The notes below the pieces were generated by a model, which saw nothing but the letters and a program-made list of their open reading frames with translations, ran no database searches and was not told the DNA's origin. Position numbers and translations under genes: made by a program. This document shows positions 26,604 to 34,501 of a stretch of 64,000 bases of DNA, one piece after another. This DNA is from Roseivirga sp. 4D4 (GTDB lineage: Bacteria > Bacteroidota > Bacteroidia > Cytophagales > Cyclobacteriaceae), in contig NZ_MDGP01000001.1 of the NCBI RefSeq assembly GCF_001747095.1, positions 1,657,001-1,721,000 of the forward strand. Reading direction: 5' to 3'. Each line of letters begins with the position of its first letter. Positions within the stretch are counted from its first letter, which is position 1.

Positions 26604-27290
26604 ATGGATTCGCACTCAATTTCGCACACCAAAATCAAAATCTGCTGTATTGCTTCCCTTGAAGAGGCACAACTGGCCATAAATACCGGAGCAGATTCAC
26701 TGGGCTTTGTTTGTGCCATCCCAACTTCAGTTCGGACCATCGACAAGCAAAAGGTGGCGGAGATCACACCGCTTATTCCGCAGCACATTGATACCACTGT
26801 CCTAACCTCAGCTACTACAGCCGCGGAGATTGCAGAGCACGTCAAGCTTACCGGAACTTCATCTGTTCAGATACTGGCTCACATCACTTCGGAAGAGTCA
26901 AAACGATTGTCTGAGTTGATCCCGGATACCAAACGCTTGCAAGTCATTCATGTTGAGTCTGAAGCTTCACTCGATCTGATAGACAAGTATGCGCCTTATG
27001 TGGATGCTTTCCTCCTCGATTCAGGAAAACCAAGCCTCAAGACACCCGAGTTTGGCGGAACAGGCAGAACCCATGACTGGTCCATTAGTGCTGAGTTTGT
27101 AAGAAGAAGTCCCCTACCCGTTTATTTAGCCGGTGGACTCACACCTGAAAATGTGGGCGAAGCCATAAAAATAGTTCGCCCATTCGGGGTTGACCTATGC
27201 TCAGGTGTGCGCACCAACTCAGCACTTGATGTGCGCAAGCTTGGGGATTTTATTGCAGCCGTTCGGAAGGTGGATTTTACTAACAAGTAA
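26604..27290 (+). CDS. trpF: Phosphoribosylanthranilate isomerase-like protein (orphan TrpF)
   Basis: 228 residues from the ATG at 26604; an upstream TTG frame adds ten residues. The TIM-barrel signature of TrpF is present: KICC with the catalytic Cys in the place of KICG, GADSLGFV, an Asp in DAFLLDS matching the general acid, the phosphate loop GGTGRTHDW, LAGGLTPENV and GVDLCSGVR. It should isomerise N-(5'-phosphoribosyl)anthranilate in tryptophan synthesis. No other trp gene is nearby, and two motifs depart from consensus (KICC, LCSGVR), so a shifted substrate such as the PRA/ProFAR switch is possible. Confidence 0.8.
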   Translation: MDSHSISHTKIKICCIASLEEAQLAINTGADSLGFVCAIPTSVRTIDKQKVAEITPLIPQHIDTTVLTSATTAAEIAEHVKLTGTSSVQILAHITSEESKRLSELIPDTKRLQVIHVESEASLDLIDKYAPYVDAFLLDSGKPSLKTPEFGGTGRTHDWSISAEFVRRSPLPVYLAGGLTPENVGEAIKIVRPFGVDLCSGVRTNSALDVRKLGDFIAAVRKVDFTNK

Positions 27291-27316
27291 ATACTTCACC
27301 CATTTCCCTCTACTCC

Positions 27317-27344
27317 ATACACAATACTCATTACGCAATACCCA
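27317..27344 (+). repeat. CAATACT/ACGCAATACC repeat tract
   Basis: Degenerate 7-8 base repeats (ACAATACTC, ACGCAATACCC) upstream of the next gene. Confidence 0.5.
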
Positions 27345-27478
27345 GCACTGACCTACTCATTTTTACCCGATCTTATTCATAGCCGACATGATTATAATCA
27401 TCAAGAGCGCTGACCGATTTCAATAGAGCCAAGTACAATTAAACCTAATTTCCAATCTGATTATTTAACCCCAATTAT

Positions 27479-29317
27479 ATGGTGAAATACAACACTATCG
27501 TCATTGGAGGAGGGTTAGCCGGATTGACTGCTGGAGCTACTCTGTCAAAGTTTGGAAAAAAAGTCCTCCTGTTAGAACAACACTACAAGCCCGGTGGCTG
27601 TGCCACCACCTTCAAGAGAGGAGATTTCATCGTTGAGGTGGGTCTGCACGAGATGAGCGGCATCTTGGAGAATGGTACGCTCCCGCAAATTTTTAAAATG
27701 CTTGAGGTCGATCAAAAGATTGACCTTCTCAAGGTGCCTGAGTTCTATGCTGCCTTTTCTGACCGAGGACAATTCGTATTGCCACACAGCTATGATGCAG
27801 CAGCCAAGGCCCTTCTTGACAAATATCCAGAGGACGAAAAAGGTATCAGACGCTTTATGAAAGTACTCAGGGGTATTCGAAAAGAAGGAGTCAGTCAACC
27901 ACGTTCTAAACTAGTTAGAAAGCTCATCTACCCTTTTATGCCTCTACTTTACCCCAACCTCGTTGAGGCAAGTAAACATACGGTTGGGTCATGGTTAGAC
28001 AAGTACATCACCAACGAAAGTGCAAAGTTGGACTTGGTGGCGCACATTGCCTACTGGGGTGATGATCCTTATACCTTATCCATGTTTTATTATGGATTAC
28101 CCTTCTCAGGATTCATAGAGAATGGAGGCCATTTCATTCAAGGCGGGTCTCAAAAGCTTTCTGATCAGCTCGCAGCGTACATTGAAAAGCAGGGAGGCAC
28201 AGTTCTATTAGGAAAAAAAGCAGAGAAGATTGTCACTCAAAATGGTCGAGTGACGGGGGTAACTTTCCGCGATAGTTTCAATCAGGACATGAGTCCCGTA
28301 ACCATCAATTGTGACAATGTAGTGGCCAATTGTGCAATTCCCGTTGTACCGGCCATGCTGGATGAACCTTTTGCCAGTTCTCTGAAAAAACAAATCTCAG
28401 GCAAGGTCAATTCTTGTTCGCTGTTGTGCATGTACCTTGGTTTCAATAAAAAAATAGAAGAATTCGGTGTGGGGCATTACTCCAATGTCATCGAGGGTGA
28501 GGACGTAAGATCATTGAAGGACGTCAAGTCAAACCATCAGGGAGACTGGAACAAGCGCAGGTTCATTTTTGTCGACTACGGTAAGGTAGATGCCCAACTC
28601 GCACCGCCCGATAAATCTGAAGGAGTGATTTGTACGGTCGATTATGTGCAGGACTGGGAAGGCTTGAACGATGAGGAATACAAGGCCAAAAAGGAAGAAG
28701 TAGCCCAGATACTATTGCAACGATTGGATAAGCAATTTCCTGGAATCAGGGAAAGTATTGAGTACTACGAGGTCTCTACTTCTAAGACCATTCAGCGATA
28801 CACATCCAACCCCACTGGATCAGTGTATGGTTATGCCCAGACGAAAGAACAAATTGGAAATGAGCGATTTAGAAACAACTTCTTAATACCCAATTTGTAT
28901 TTTGCCTCAGCATGGGCCTTTCCTGGAGGTGGATTCGAAGGGAGCATCACGGGAGGGTTTTTGGCTGCTCTTCAGATGAATAAAGATAAGATTTGGACAT
29001 CGGTTCATGATCAATCTTTCACCGACCAACGAATCGTCCGATTGCTTGAGCATAAGCCGATCGATGAACATAAGCTAGAATTGAGTTTTGAAAGACCTGT
29101 AGATTCCAAAATTCAAAAAGGAGCATTTGTATGTCTTAAACTATTGGATCCAAAAGTGACCGAACTGGACCTGCCCTATCGATGGCTTCCCATTGTTTCT
29201 TCGCAAGAAGAGGATAGCCTTCGTTTTCACATTCCATTAGATGGTAGCAGTTTCTCCAAAAGTTGCGAACAATTGAGCAGAGATGATAAAGCATTGGTAT
29301 TTGGTCCCACGAGTTAG
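27479..29317 (+). CDS. FAD-dependent oxidoreductase, carotenoid isomerase / phytoene desaturase-like, with C-terminal extension
   Basis: 612 residues. A Rossmann dinucleotide fold opens the protein (VIGGGLAGLTAGATLSKFG, then LLEQHYKPGGCATTF), as in CrtISO, retinol saturase and phytoene desaturases. The closing motif SAWAFPGGGFEGSITGG is typical of the amine-oxidase/desaturase superfamily. About 105 residues beyond (from about 508) resemble the FAD-binding barrel of ferredoxin-NADP reductases (LELSFERPVDSKIQKGAFVCLKL, split here) but lack an NAD-binding half. The substrate is unknown; a polyene or sterol-like lipid is likely. The MBL-fold gene starts 14 bases after its stop. Confidence 0.8.
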   Translation: MVKYNTIVIGGGLAGLTAGATLSKFGKKVLLLEQHYKPGGCATTFKRGDFIVEVGLHEMSGILENGTLPQIFKMLEVDQKIDLLKVPEFYAAFSDRGQFVLPHSYDAAAKALLDKYPEDEKGIRRFMKVLRGIRKEGVSQPRSKLVRKLIYPFMPLLYPNLVEASKHTVGSWLDKYITNESAKLDLVAHIAYWGDDPYTLSMFYYGLPFSGFIENGGHFIQGGSQKLSDQLAAYIEKQGGTVLLGKKAEKIVTQNGRVTGVTFRDSFNQDMSPVTINCDNVVANCAIPVVPAMLDEPFASSLKKQISGKVNSCSLLCMYLGFNKKIEEFGVGHYSNVIEGEDVRSLKDVKSNHQGDWNKRRFIFVDYGKVDAQLAPPDKSEGVICTVDYVQDWEGLNDEEYKAKKEEVAQILLQRLDKQFPGIRESIEYYEVSTSKTIQRYTSNPTGSVYGYAQTKEQIGNERFRNNFLIPNLYFASAWAFPGGGFEGSITGGFLAALQMNKDKIWTSVHDQSFTDQRIVRLLEHKPIDEHKLELSFERPVDSKIQKGAFVCLKLLDPKVTELDLPYRWLPIVSSQEEDSLRFHIPLDGSSFSKSCEQLSRDDKALVFGPTS

Positions 29318-29331
29318 AACAGTCTAAACCA

Positions 29332-30126
29332 ATGAAAATAACCCACTTCCTCTACAACGCTTTCCTCATCGAATCTGGCGATAAGAAGTTGGCCATCGAT
29401 CCCGGAGGTTTAATGTTTTACTATTTCCGTTTTACTAGCTTGATTCCTAAAACCGAATGGTCGGACATCACACATATCCTGATCACGCATGGCGATCCAG
29501 ATCATTATTGGCATGCAGATAGAATGGCAGCCGTTTCCAATGCGCCCATCATCTGCAACAAGACCATGATCAAGGAGGTTGGCGGAAAGCATCTTTTGCT
29601 GGGACCTCGGGATAAAGGAGTTAGTTTCACCACACAAGTTAAAAGAGTTCATACGCTTTCTGTGGACGAAACCATAACGGTTGATGGTATCAACATTACA
29701 GGGATCAAAACAACTCACGGCCCGCTTACCGTTAAAATGGGGCCATTTTCAAAAACCTTGCACCCTGGACCTGAAGAGAGAATTGGATGGGGTGCCATCG
29801 GATTTAAGATTCAAATGAATAGTAAAACCCTCGTAAACCTTGGCGACACACTACTCCATGCTGAAGAATGGAAATCCATTGACAGTCCTGATGTATTGAT
29901 GATTCCGATAGGAGGAAAAGCTATACACAATACCATGGATGTGACCGAAGCCTTAAAGGCAGTAGAAATTATGAAGCCAAAACTGGTAATCCCCTGTCAT
30001 TATAATTGCCCGGCATTCTTCAGTAAGAGGTTCAATACTGCTGACGCAGCGGACTTCAAACGGGGAGTCGAAGGCATAGGTAGTAAATGTGCCGTTCTGC
30101 GTAAGGGTGACGCTATCAGTCTTTGA
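29332..30126 (+). CDS. MBL-fold metallohydrolase
   Basis: 264 residues. The metallo-beta-lactamase motif is present as THGDPDHYWH (near residue 53), with Asp and His ligands, followed by TTHGPL, NLGDTLLH and IPCHYNCPAF for the later ligands. The fold hydrolyses a wide range of esters, lactones or phosphodiesters. It resembles the UlaG-like branch by its YNAFLIESGDKKLAIDPGG opening. Position 14 bases after the desaturase-like gene implies co-transcription and perhaps a shared lipid-derived substrate. Cytoplasmic (no signal peptide). Confidence 0.85.
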   Translation: MKITHFLYNAFLIESGDKKLAIDPGGLMFYYFRFTSLIPKTEWSDITHILITHGDPDHYWHADRMAAVSNAPIICNKTMIKEVGGKHLLLGPRDKGVSFTTQVKRVHTLSVDETITVDGINITGIKTTHGPLTVKMGPFSKTLHPGPEERIGWGAIGFKIQMNSKTLVNLGDTLLHAEEWKSIDSPDVLMIPIGGKAIHNTMDVTEALKAVEIMKPKLVIPCHYNCPAFFSKRFNTADAADFKRGVEGIGSKCAVLRKGDAISL

Positions 30127-30141
30127 AGTTCAAAATTACTA

Positions 30142-30355
30142 CCGATCCCACCGATCTGTGCTTTCTTATGTATAAGTAGGTCATTTATCTCCCTCCGCCC
30201 TTGCGCCTTGGCTGAAGCTTTAGCGTAGGCTTATGGGCACCCTGCCTTTGTCGGCAGACAGGCCTGCCTTTGTCGGCAGACAAGCTCCCTCAAGGATGGA
30301 CAACATAACCACATTACGCAATACTCAATACGCCCTACCCAATACTCATCACTCC
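30142..30355. repeat. Composite repeat gap before the broken permease gene
   Basis: Contains three repeat types: a decayed CGATCC.ACCGATCTGTGC element (30142-30180) whose right arm is lost; two perfect 20-base copies of a CCTGCC...GGCAGACA unit (30241-30260 and 30263-30282), each a hairpin; and an ACGCAATACTCAATACG tract (30311-30355). No coding frame is supported. Confidence 0.7.
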
Positions 30356-30479
30356 TTCATCCTTACTATTCAAGACTTAAACCTCATGTATCCATTTTCA
30401 TAAAAAGTCCATTGGGTGAACACAAAAGAACTGTAGATTTATTGATACTTCATCGTCAGAACCGTCAATCAAAGCAGCT

Positions 30480-32890
30480 GTGTTTAGAAATCATTTCACC
30501 ATCGCCATTCGCAACATTCTCAAACGAAAGGTTTTTGCAAGCATTAACATCCTAGGTATGACAGCAGGCCTCACCGCTTGTTTCCTCATTGCCTTATATA
30601 TCATTGACGAATTTAGTTATGATGATTTTCATGCAAATGCCGATCGTATTTATCAAGTTGGGCTACACAAAAAGTTTGCAGAACAAGATGTACGAAGCAT
30701 TTCCGTATGCCCTCCCTTGGCGGATGCGATGCTCACCGAGATACCTGAGGTGGAATCTACGCTTAGGCTGAATCAATGGGGAAGGCCTATTCTGCAATAT
30801 GGGGAAAATGTGTTTTCGGAGGATAAAGTATTTTTTACCGAGAGCAACTTTTTTGAATTCTTCTCTTTCAGGCTTATTTCAGGAAATGCCAAGACAGCAT
30901 TGAAAGAACCTAATTCAGTGGTACTTACCGAAACCACAGCGCGCAAATACTTCGGTAATGAAAATCCTCTTGACAAGTTGATCCTCATAGGTGAAGGTAA
31001 CCAGACACATTACAAGGTTACAGGTGTGGCCGCTGACAGTCCAGATAATTCGCATTTCAATTTTAATGTATTGCTTTCGGCTGCAGGACCAGATAATTAC
31101 TTCAAAGCAAATGCATGGCTAAACTCTGGTGTATTCACCTATTTTTTATTGCGAAAAAACGCATCAGTTGCCGATGTGGAAAAAAAGTTTGATGACATAG
31201 TAACGAAATATGTGGCTCCTGATCTACAACAATTTTTGGGTAACGATCTGGATCAGTTTCGTAAAACAGGTGGAGTTTACAACTACTACACCACAAAAAT
31301 CACGGATATCCATTTAAAGACAACCTCGCAGGACGATATAGAGGCGGGTGGAAATATGACCTATATCTACATTTTTGGAGGCATTGGCATTTTTATCGTC
31401 TTGATCGCTTGTATCAATTTCATGAACATGTCTACAGCCCAATCTGCAGGCCGTGCAAAAGAAGTGGGATTGCGCAAAACACTGGGTTCGCTGCGCAGCC
31501 AGATGATCGGGCAATTCCTTACCGAGTCCATGTTATACAGTTTGGTCGCTGTCATCTTAGCCGTGGTTCTCTGCTACTTTGCACTACCGGCATTCAATAC
31601 ACTATCAGAAAAAGACTTATCCATTATCAATTTATTAGAGATAGAATTCATTCTCGGTGTCGGGCTTATGTTGCTGCTGGTTGGTTTACTGGCGGGAAGC
31701 TATCCCGCATTTTATCTTACTTCATTTAGTCCGATTGATGTATTGAAAGGGAAAGTAACCGCAGGACTCAAGAGCAAAGGCATCCGCAGCACATTGGTCG
31801 TGTTTCAATTTGCCATTTCTATTTTCCTCATCATTGTCACTTCAATTATTTACACCCAGATCAATTTCATGCAAGAGCTGCAAATGGGCATTGATAAGGA
31901 GAATGTGTTGGTAATTGAGACAGGGCACCAACTTGAAAAAATGGTGAAGCCTTTCGTAACGCGTTGGTGCAGCAAGCCGGAATTTCAAACGTCAGTTTCA
32001 CCGTTAATGATTTTCCGGGGAATTACAGACAAGGGGTAATGCGTGCCACGGAATCAGGTGTTGATCATTTTGTCGGGATATTCCGAGCCGATTTGGACTT
32101 TCAGGATGTGTTGAAATTTGAGATGAAGGATGGTCGTTACTTCTCAAAGGATTTTCCTTCTGATTCGAATGCGGTAGTCATTAACGAAGCGGCTGCAAAG
32201 GAATTTGGGTTTGATACGGCCGAAGGAAAAGAGATTTTGCATAGCCCAAACGGTTCTTTTGTACCTGCCCGTGTGATCGGCATTATGAAGGACTTTAATT
32301 ATAACGGTTATCGCGATAACATACGGCCTATGGCCATTTTACCGCACACTTTTACCGGAGGCAACCTGATGGTCCGTTATGAGGGCAATGCCAAAACGGT
32401 CATCGACAACACCTCAAAACTTTGGAAACAATATGCCAGCGATGGACCCTTTGAGTACTCCTTTATGGATGAAAGTTTTGACAAACTCTTTCGCTCCGAA
32501 GAACGGGTTGGCCAATTGCTGAGCATCTTCTCTGGCTTGGCCATTTTCATTGCCTGCCTTGGTCTATTCGCACTTGCTGCATTTACAATAGAACAACGGA
32601 TTAAGGAGATCTGCATACGCAAAGTGATGGGCGCTTCCGTACGCTCGCTTTCCATCACCCTGACGAAAGAATTTATCCTGTTGGTGTTCATCGCTTTCAT
32701 ACCTGCCGCGACTGTCGGTTGGTGGGCATCATCTGAGTGGCTGAGCGGATTCGCCTATCGAGTAGAAATCAATCCAATCATTTTCCTGATGGCTGGAGTA
32801 GCTGCCATTGCCATTGCATGGCTTACGGTGGGATATCAATCTATCAAAGCTGCTCGCGCCAACCCTGCAGATGCGCTGCGATATAGCTAG
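30480..32890 (+). pseudogene. MacB/FtsX-type ABC permease interrupted by a frameshift
   Basis: From the GTG at 30480 the frame gives an N-terminal half (RNHFTIAIRNILKRKVF, helix, periplasmic domain, FtsX block RAKEVGLRKTLGSL) and runs out of frame at an A6 tract (31936-31941). Past it, the +2 frame continues the same family without loss (GEAFRNALVQQAGIS, then RIKEICIRKVMGASV and three C-terminal helices) up to 32890. One extra A would restore a single protein of about 803 residues (start codon to stop). Candidates are a sequencing error, a real null allele, or phase variation/slippage at the A tract. It lacks the PadR partner and the prefix domain of the permease at 21543. Confidence 0.85.
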
Positions 32891-32904
32891 CTCGAACTTA
32901 TCAT

Positions 32905-33020
32905 TGCTCTCCCCCCACTACGCTGGTGCCGAAGCTTTACCGTGTTCGCATTACCTTTAGCGCTTGTGAAGCGCAAGAACTGGCGGGGGTTAGGGGCCTG
33001 CCTGCCGCAGGCAGGGTGGA
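32905..33020. repeat. GC-rich composite repeat (CTCCCCCC ... GGCGGGGG, CCTGCCGCAGG)
   Basis: The right part has a CCTGCCGCAGGCAGG hairpin (32998-33015) of the CTGCC family. The left part shares the words GAAGCTTTA and AGCG with the tract at 30210-30240. It looks like mosaic intergenic repeats, not a gene. Confidence 0.5.
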
Positions 33021-33050
33021 CAAAACAATATCTCAACCTGAATTAAGTAC

Positions 33051-33092
33051 CGATCCGACCGATCTGTGCCTCCTTACATATCGGTCGGATCG
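33051..33092. repeat. CGATCCGACCGAT hairpin element, copy 3
   Basis: 13-bp perfect arms around CTGTGCCTCCTTAC, nearly identical to the copy at 24350-24391. Confidence 0.8.
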
Positions 33093-33293
33093 TTTAATTC
33101 AAATTTCAACACTTCATCTATCCTCAGAACGCCAACAAATTCCTCATTCTTAATTCACCATTGCTCCTTCGTTTCTTGTAACTATCCCTATAATTTCTTT
33201 CCTTCATAGAAGAAACACACACAGCCCACCCTATCTCAAGCTGTGCTTTTTTGGAAAATAAAAGGTGCGTATAGCATACCGTAAGGTGTTAGC

Positions 33294-33348
33294 TAACGCT
33301 CATTTTTCGTAAACTTTTAGAGAGTAATGCTCATAAAAATGAGCGTTA
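33294..33348. repeat. Inverted repeat at the upstream edge of the TIR insert
   Basis: 14-bp perfect arms TAACGCTCATTTTT / AAAAATGAGCGTTA enclose 27 bases. An alternative stem (TAATGCTCAT / ATGAGCGTTA) uses the right arm, so two structures compete. The loop carries CGTAAACT-TTTTAG (33308-33320), which recurs downstream of the TIR gene at 34476-34491. TAAC...GTTA ends and the GTTATAC edge resemble integron attC borders. Confidence 0.6.
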
Positions 33349-33356
33349 TACAACGT

Positions 33357-33364
33357 TATTTTTG
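33357..33364 (+). promoter_or_regulatory. Probable -7 box of the TIR gene
   Basis: TATTTTTG fits TAnnTTTG and ends seven bases before the ATG at 33372, so the mRNA may be leaderless. Where a -33 box would be lies the right arm of the inverted repeat. Confidence 0.45.
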
Positions 33365-33371
33365 ATTTCTT

Positions 33372-34394
33372 ATGACAGAGAGCGTTTACATATCATATTC
33401 TGAAGGTGGGTCTGAATTAGCTTCAAAAATCTCATCTTGGTTTAACAAGGTTGGTTTTGAAACTTTCAGAAGTGATCCTATTCTTAAGAACAGTCCGAAC
33501 TATGTTGATAATTTAAGAGAAAGACTTTCAGAAGTTCAGATTGTCGTCATCGTTTTATCAAGTGATTTCAGCAGAGATGAGGGTAGATTCTATCAGGACA
33601 TCAAACATGAACTTTATATGCTAGAAGATTTTCGGGAATCTGCTAGAAAGAGAAATGGCCCTTTGATTATTCCAATAGTTGATGAAACACTCGGAAACAA
33701 ACTACCAGCAATATTAATGGAATATAATTCCATACACTTCAAAAATATAAAAACTGAAGAAGAGCAAATCCTGAATAAAATTCAACGAGTAGTCTCGGCA
33801 TACACTGGAGAAAGAGCAGCCATAGAGAGGGAAGAAACAGAAATTAAAGATAGAATAGAGACATCATCGGCAGAATATATAAATGAGACTATAAAAGAGT
33901 TAACCAGTAGAGAATCGAAATTAAGTAAGACTGCCAATCTTTGGTATATCGCAGGATACTCTTCTTTTATTCTCGGAATTATTTCAACTGTACTACTAAC
34001 TATAGTAACCTATAAAGATCATTCTGGTGAAATTGAATGGTCTGAAATAATTTTTTGGACTGTTCGAGGGTTGGTAATAATAATCCTCTTCATAGCAGCA
34101 TCTAAGTATTCGTTTGAGCTGGCAAAAACCTTTATGAATGAATCATTGAAGAACTCTGATAGGATTCATGCCATCTCTTTTGGTAAATTCTACTTGCAAG
34201 TATTTGGTAAAAATGTAAAGTCCGATGAGATTATGAATGTATTTCAATATTGGAACATTGATAAGAACTCTTCTTTCAACGGGCTAGATTCTAATAAGTT
34301 CGATCCGAATGTTCTAGAAATGGCCTTGAAATTAATCACTGTTGCGAGGGAGGGTAAAATAGCAGATAAAGACAAGAAAGCAACCAAAACATAA
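33372..34394 (+). CDS. TIR-domain protein with two membrane helices (putative immune effector)
   Basis: 340 residues. Residues 1-140 are a TIR domain: VYISYSEGGSELASKIS opens it (box 1), IVVIVLSSDFSRDEGRF matches box 2, and Glu80 in DIKHELYML sits where the NADase Glu of catalytic TIR proteins lies. Residues 145-195 are charged and probably coiled. Two hydrophobic helices follow (about 193-216 and 228-248), then a 90-residue cytoplasmic tail. TIR domains in bacterial defence hydrolyse NAD+ or make signalling nucleotides; here the fused membrane part could be the effector, or tether the TIR. AT-rich compared with neighbours and flanked by repeats, it looks transferred. No partner gene is in the same operon. 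Confidence 0.8.
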   Translation: MTESVYISYSEGGSELASKISSWFNKVGFETFRSDPILKNSPNYVDNLRERLSEVQIVVIVLSSDFSRDEGRFYQDIKHELYMLEDFRESARKRNGPLIIPIVDETLGNKLPAILMEYNSIHFKNIKTEEEQILNKIQRVVSAYTGERAAIEREETEIKDRIETSSAEYINETIKELTSRESKLSKTANLWYIAGYSSFILGIISTVLLTIVTYKDHSGEIEWSEIIFWTVRGLVIIILFIAASKYSFELAKTFMNESLKNSDRIHAISFGKFYLQVFGKNVKSDEIMNVFQYWNIDKNSSFNGLDSNKFDPNVLEMALKLITVAREGKIADKDKKATKT

Positions 34395-34399
34395 CAAAC

Positions 34400-34492
34400 A
34401 CTAAAATGAATATGCGGACTGAGCACTTTGACATAACAATTCAAATTAGAAGCTTTAGTGCTCCTAACAACTAAACGTAAACTCATTTTAGT
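34400..34492. repeat. Nested inverted repeat at the downstream edge of the TIR insert
   Basis: Outer arms ACTAAAATGA / TCATTTTAGT (34400-34409, 34483-34492) and inner arms GAGCACT / AGTGCTC (34421-34427, 34457-34463). The preceding TAACAAACAC and the edge GTTGGAC (a match to GTTRRRY) resemble attC ends. Could also act as a transcription terminator for the TIR gene. Confidence 0.5.
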
Positions 34493-34501
34493 TGGACGTT
34501 C

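Noticed and set aside
30241..30282. CRISPR-like array
   Set aside because: Only two 20-base copies two bases apart and no spacers; each is an intergenic hairpin unit.
31964..32890. A stand-alone gene starting at 31964
   Set aside because: The start falls in the middle of a permease periplasmic domain. It is the shifted second half of the gene at 30480.
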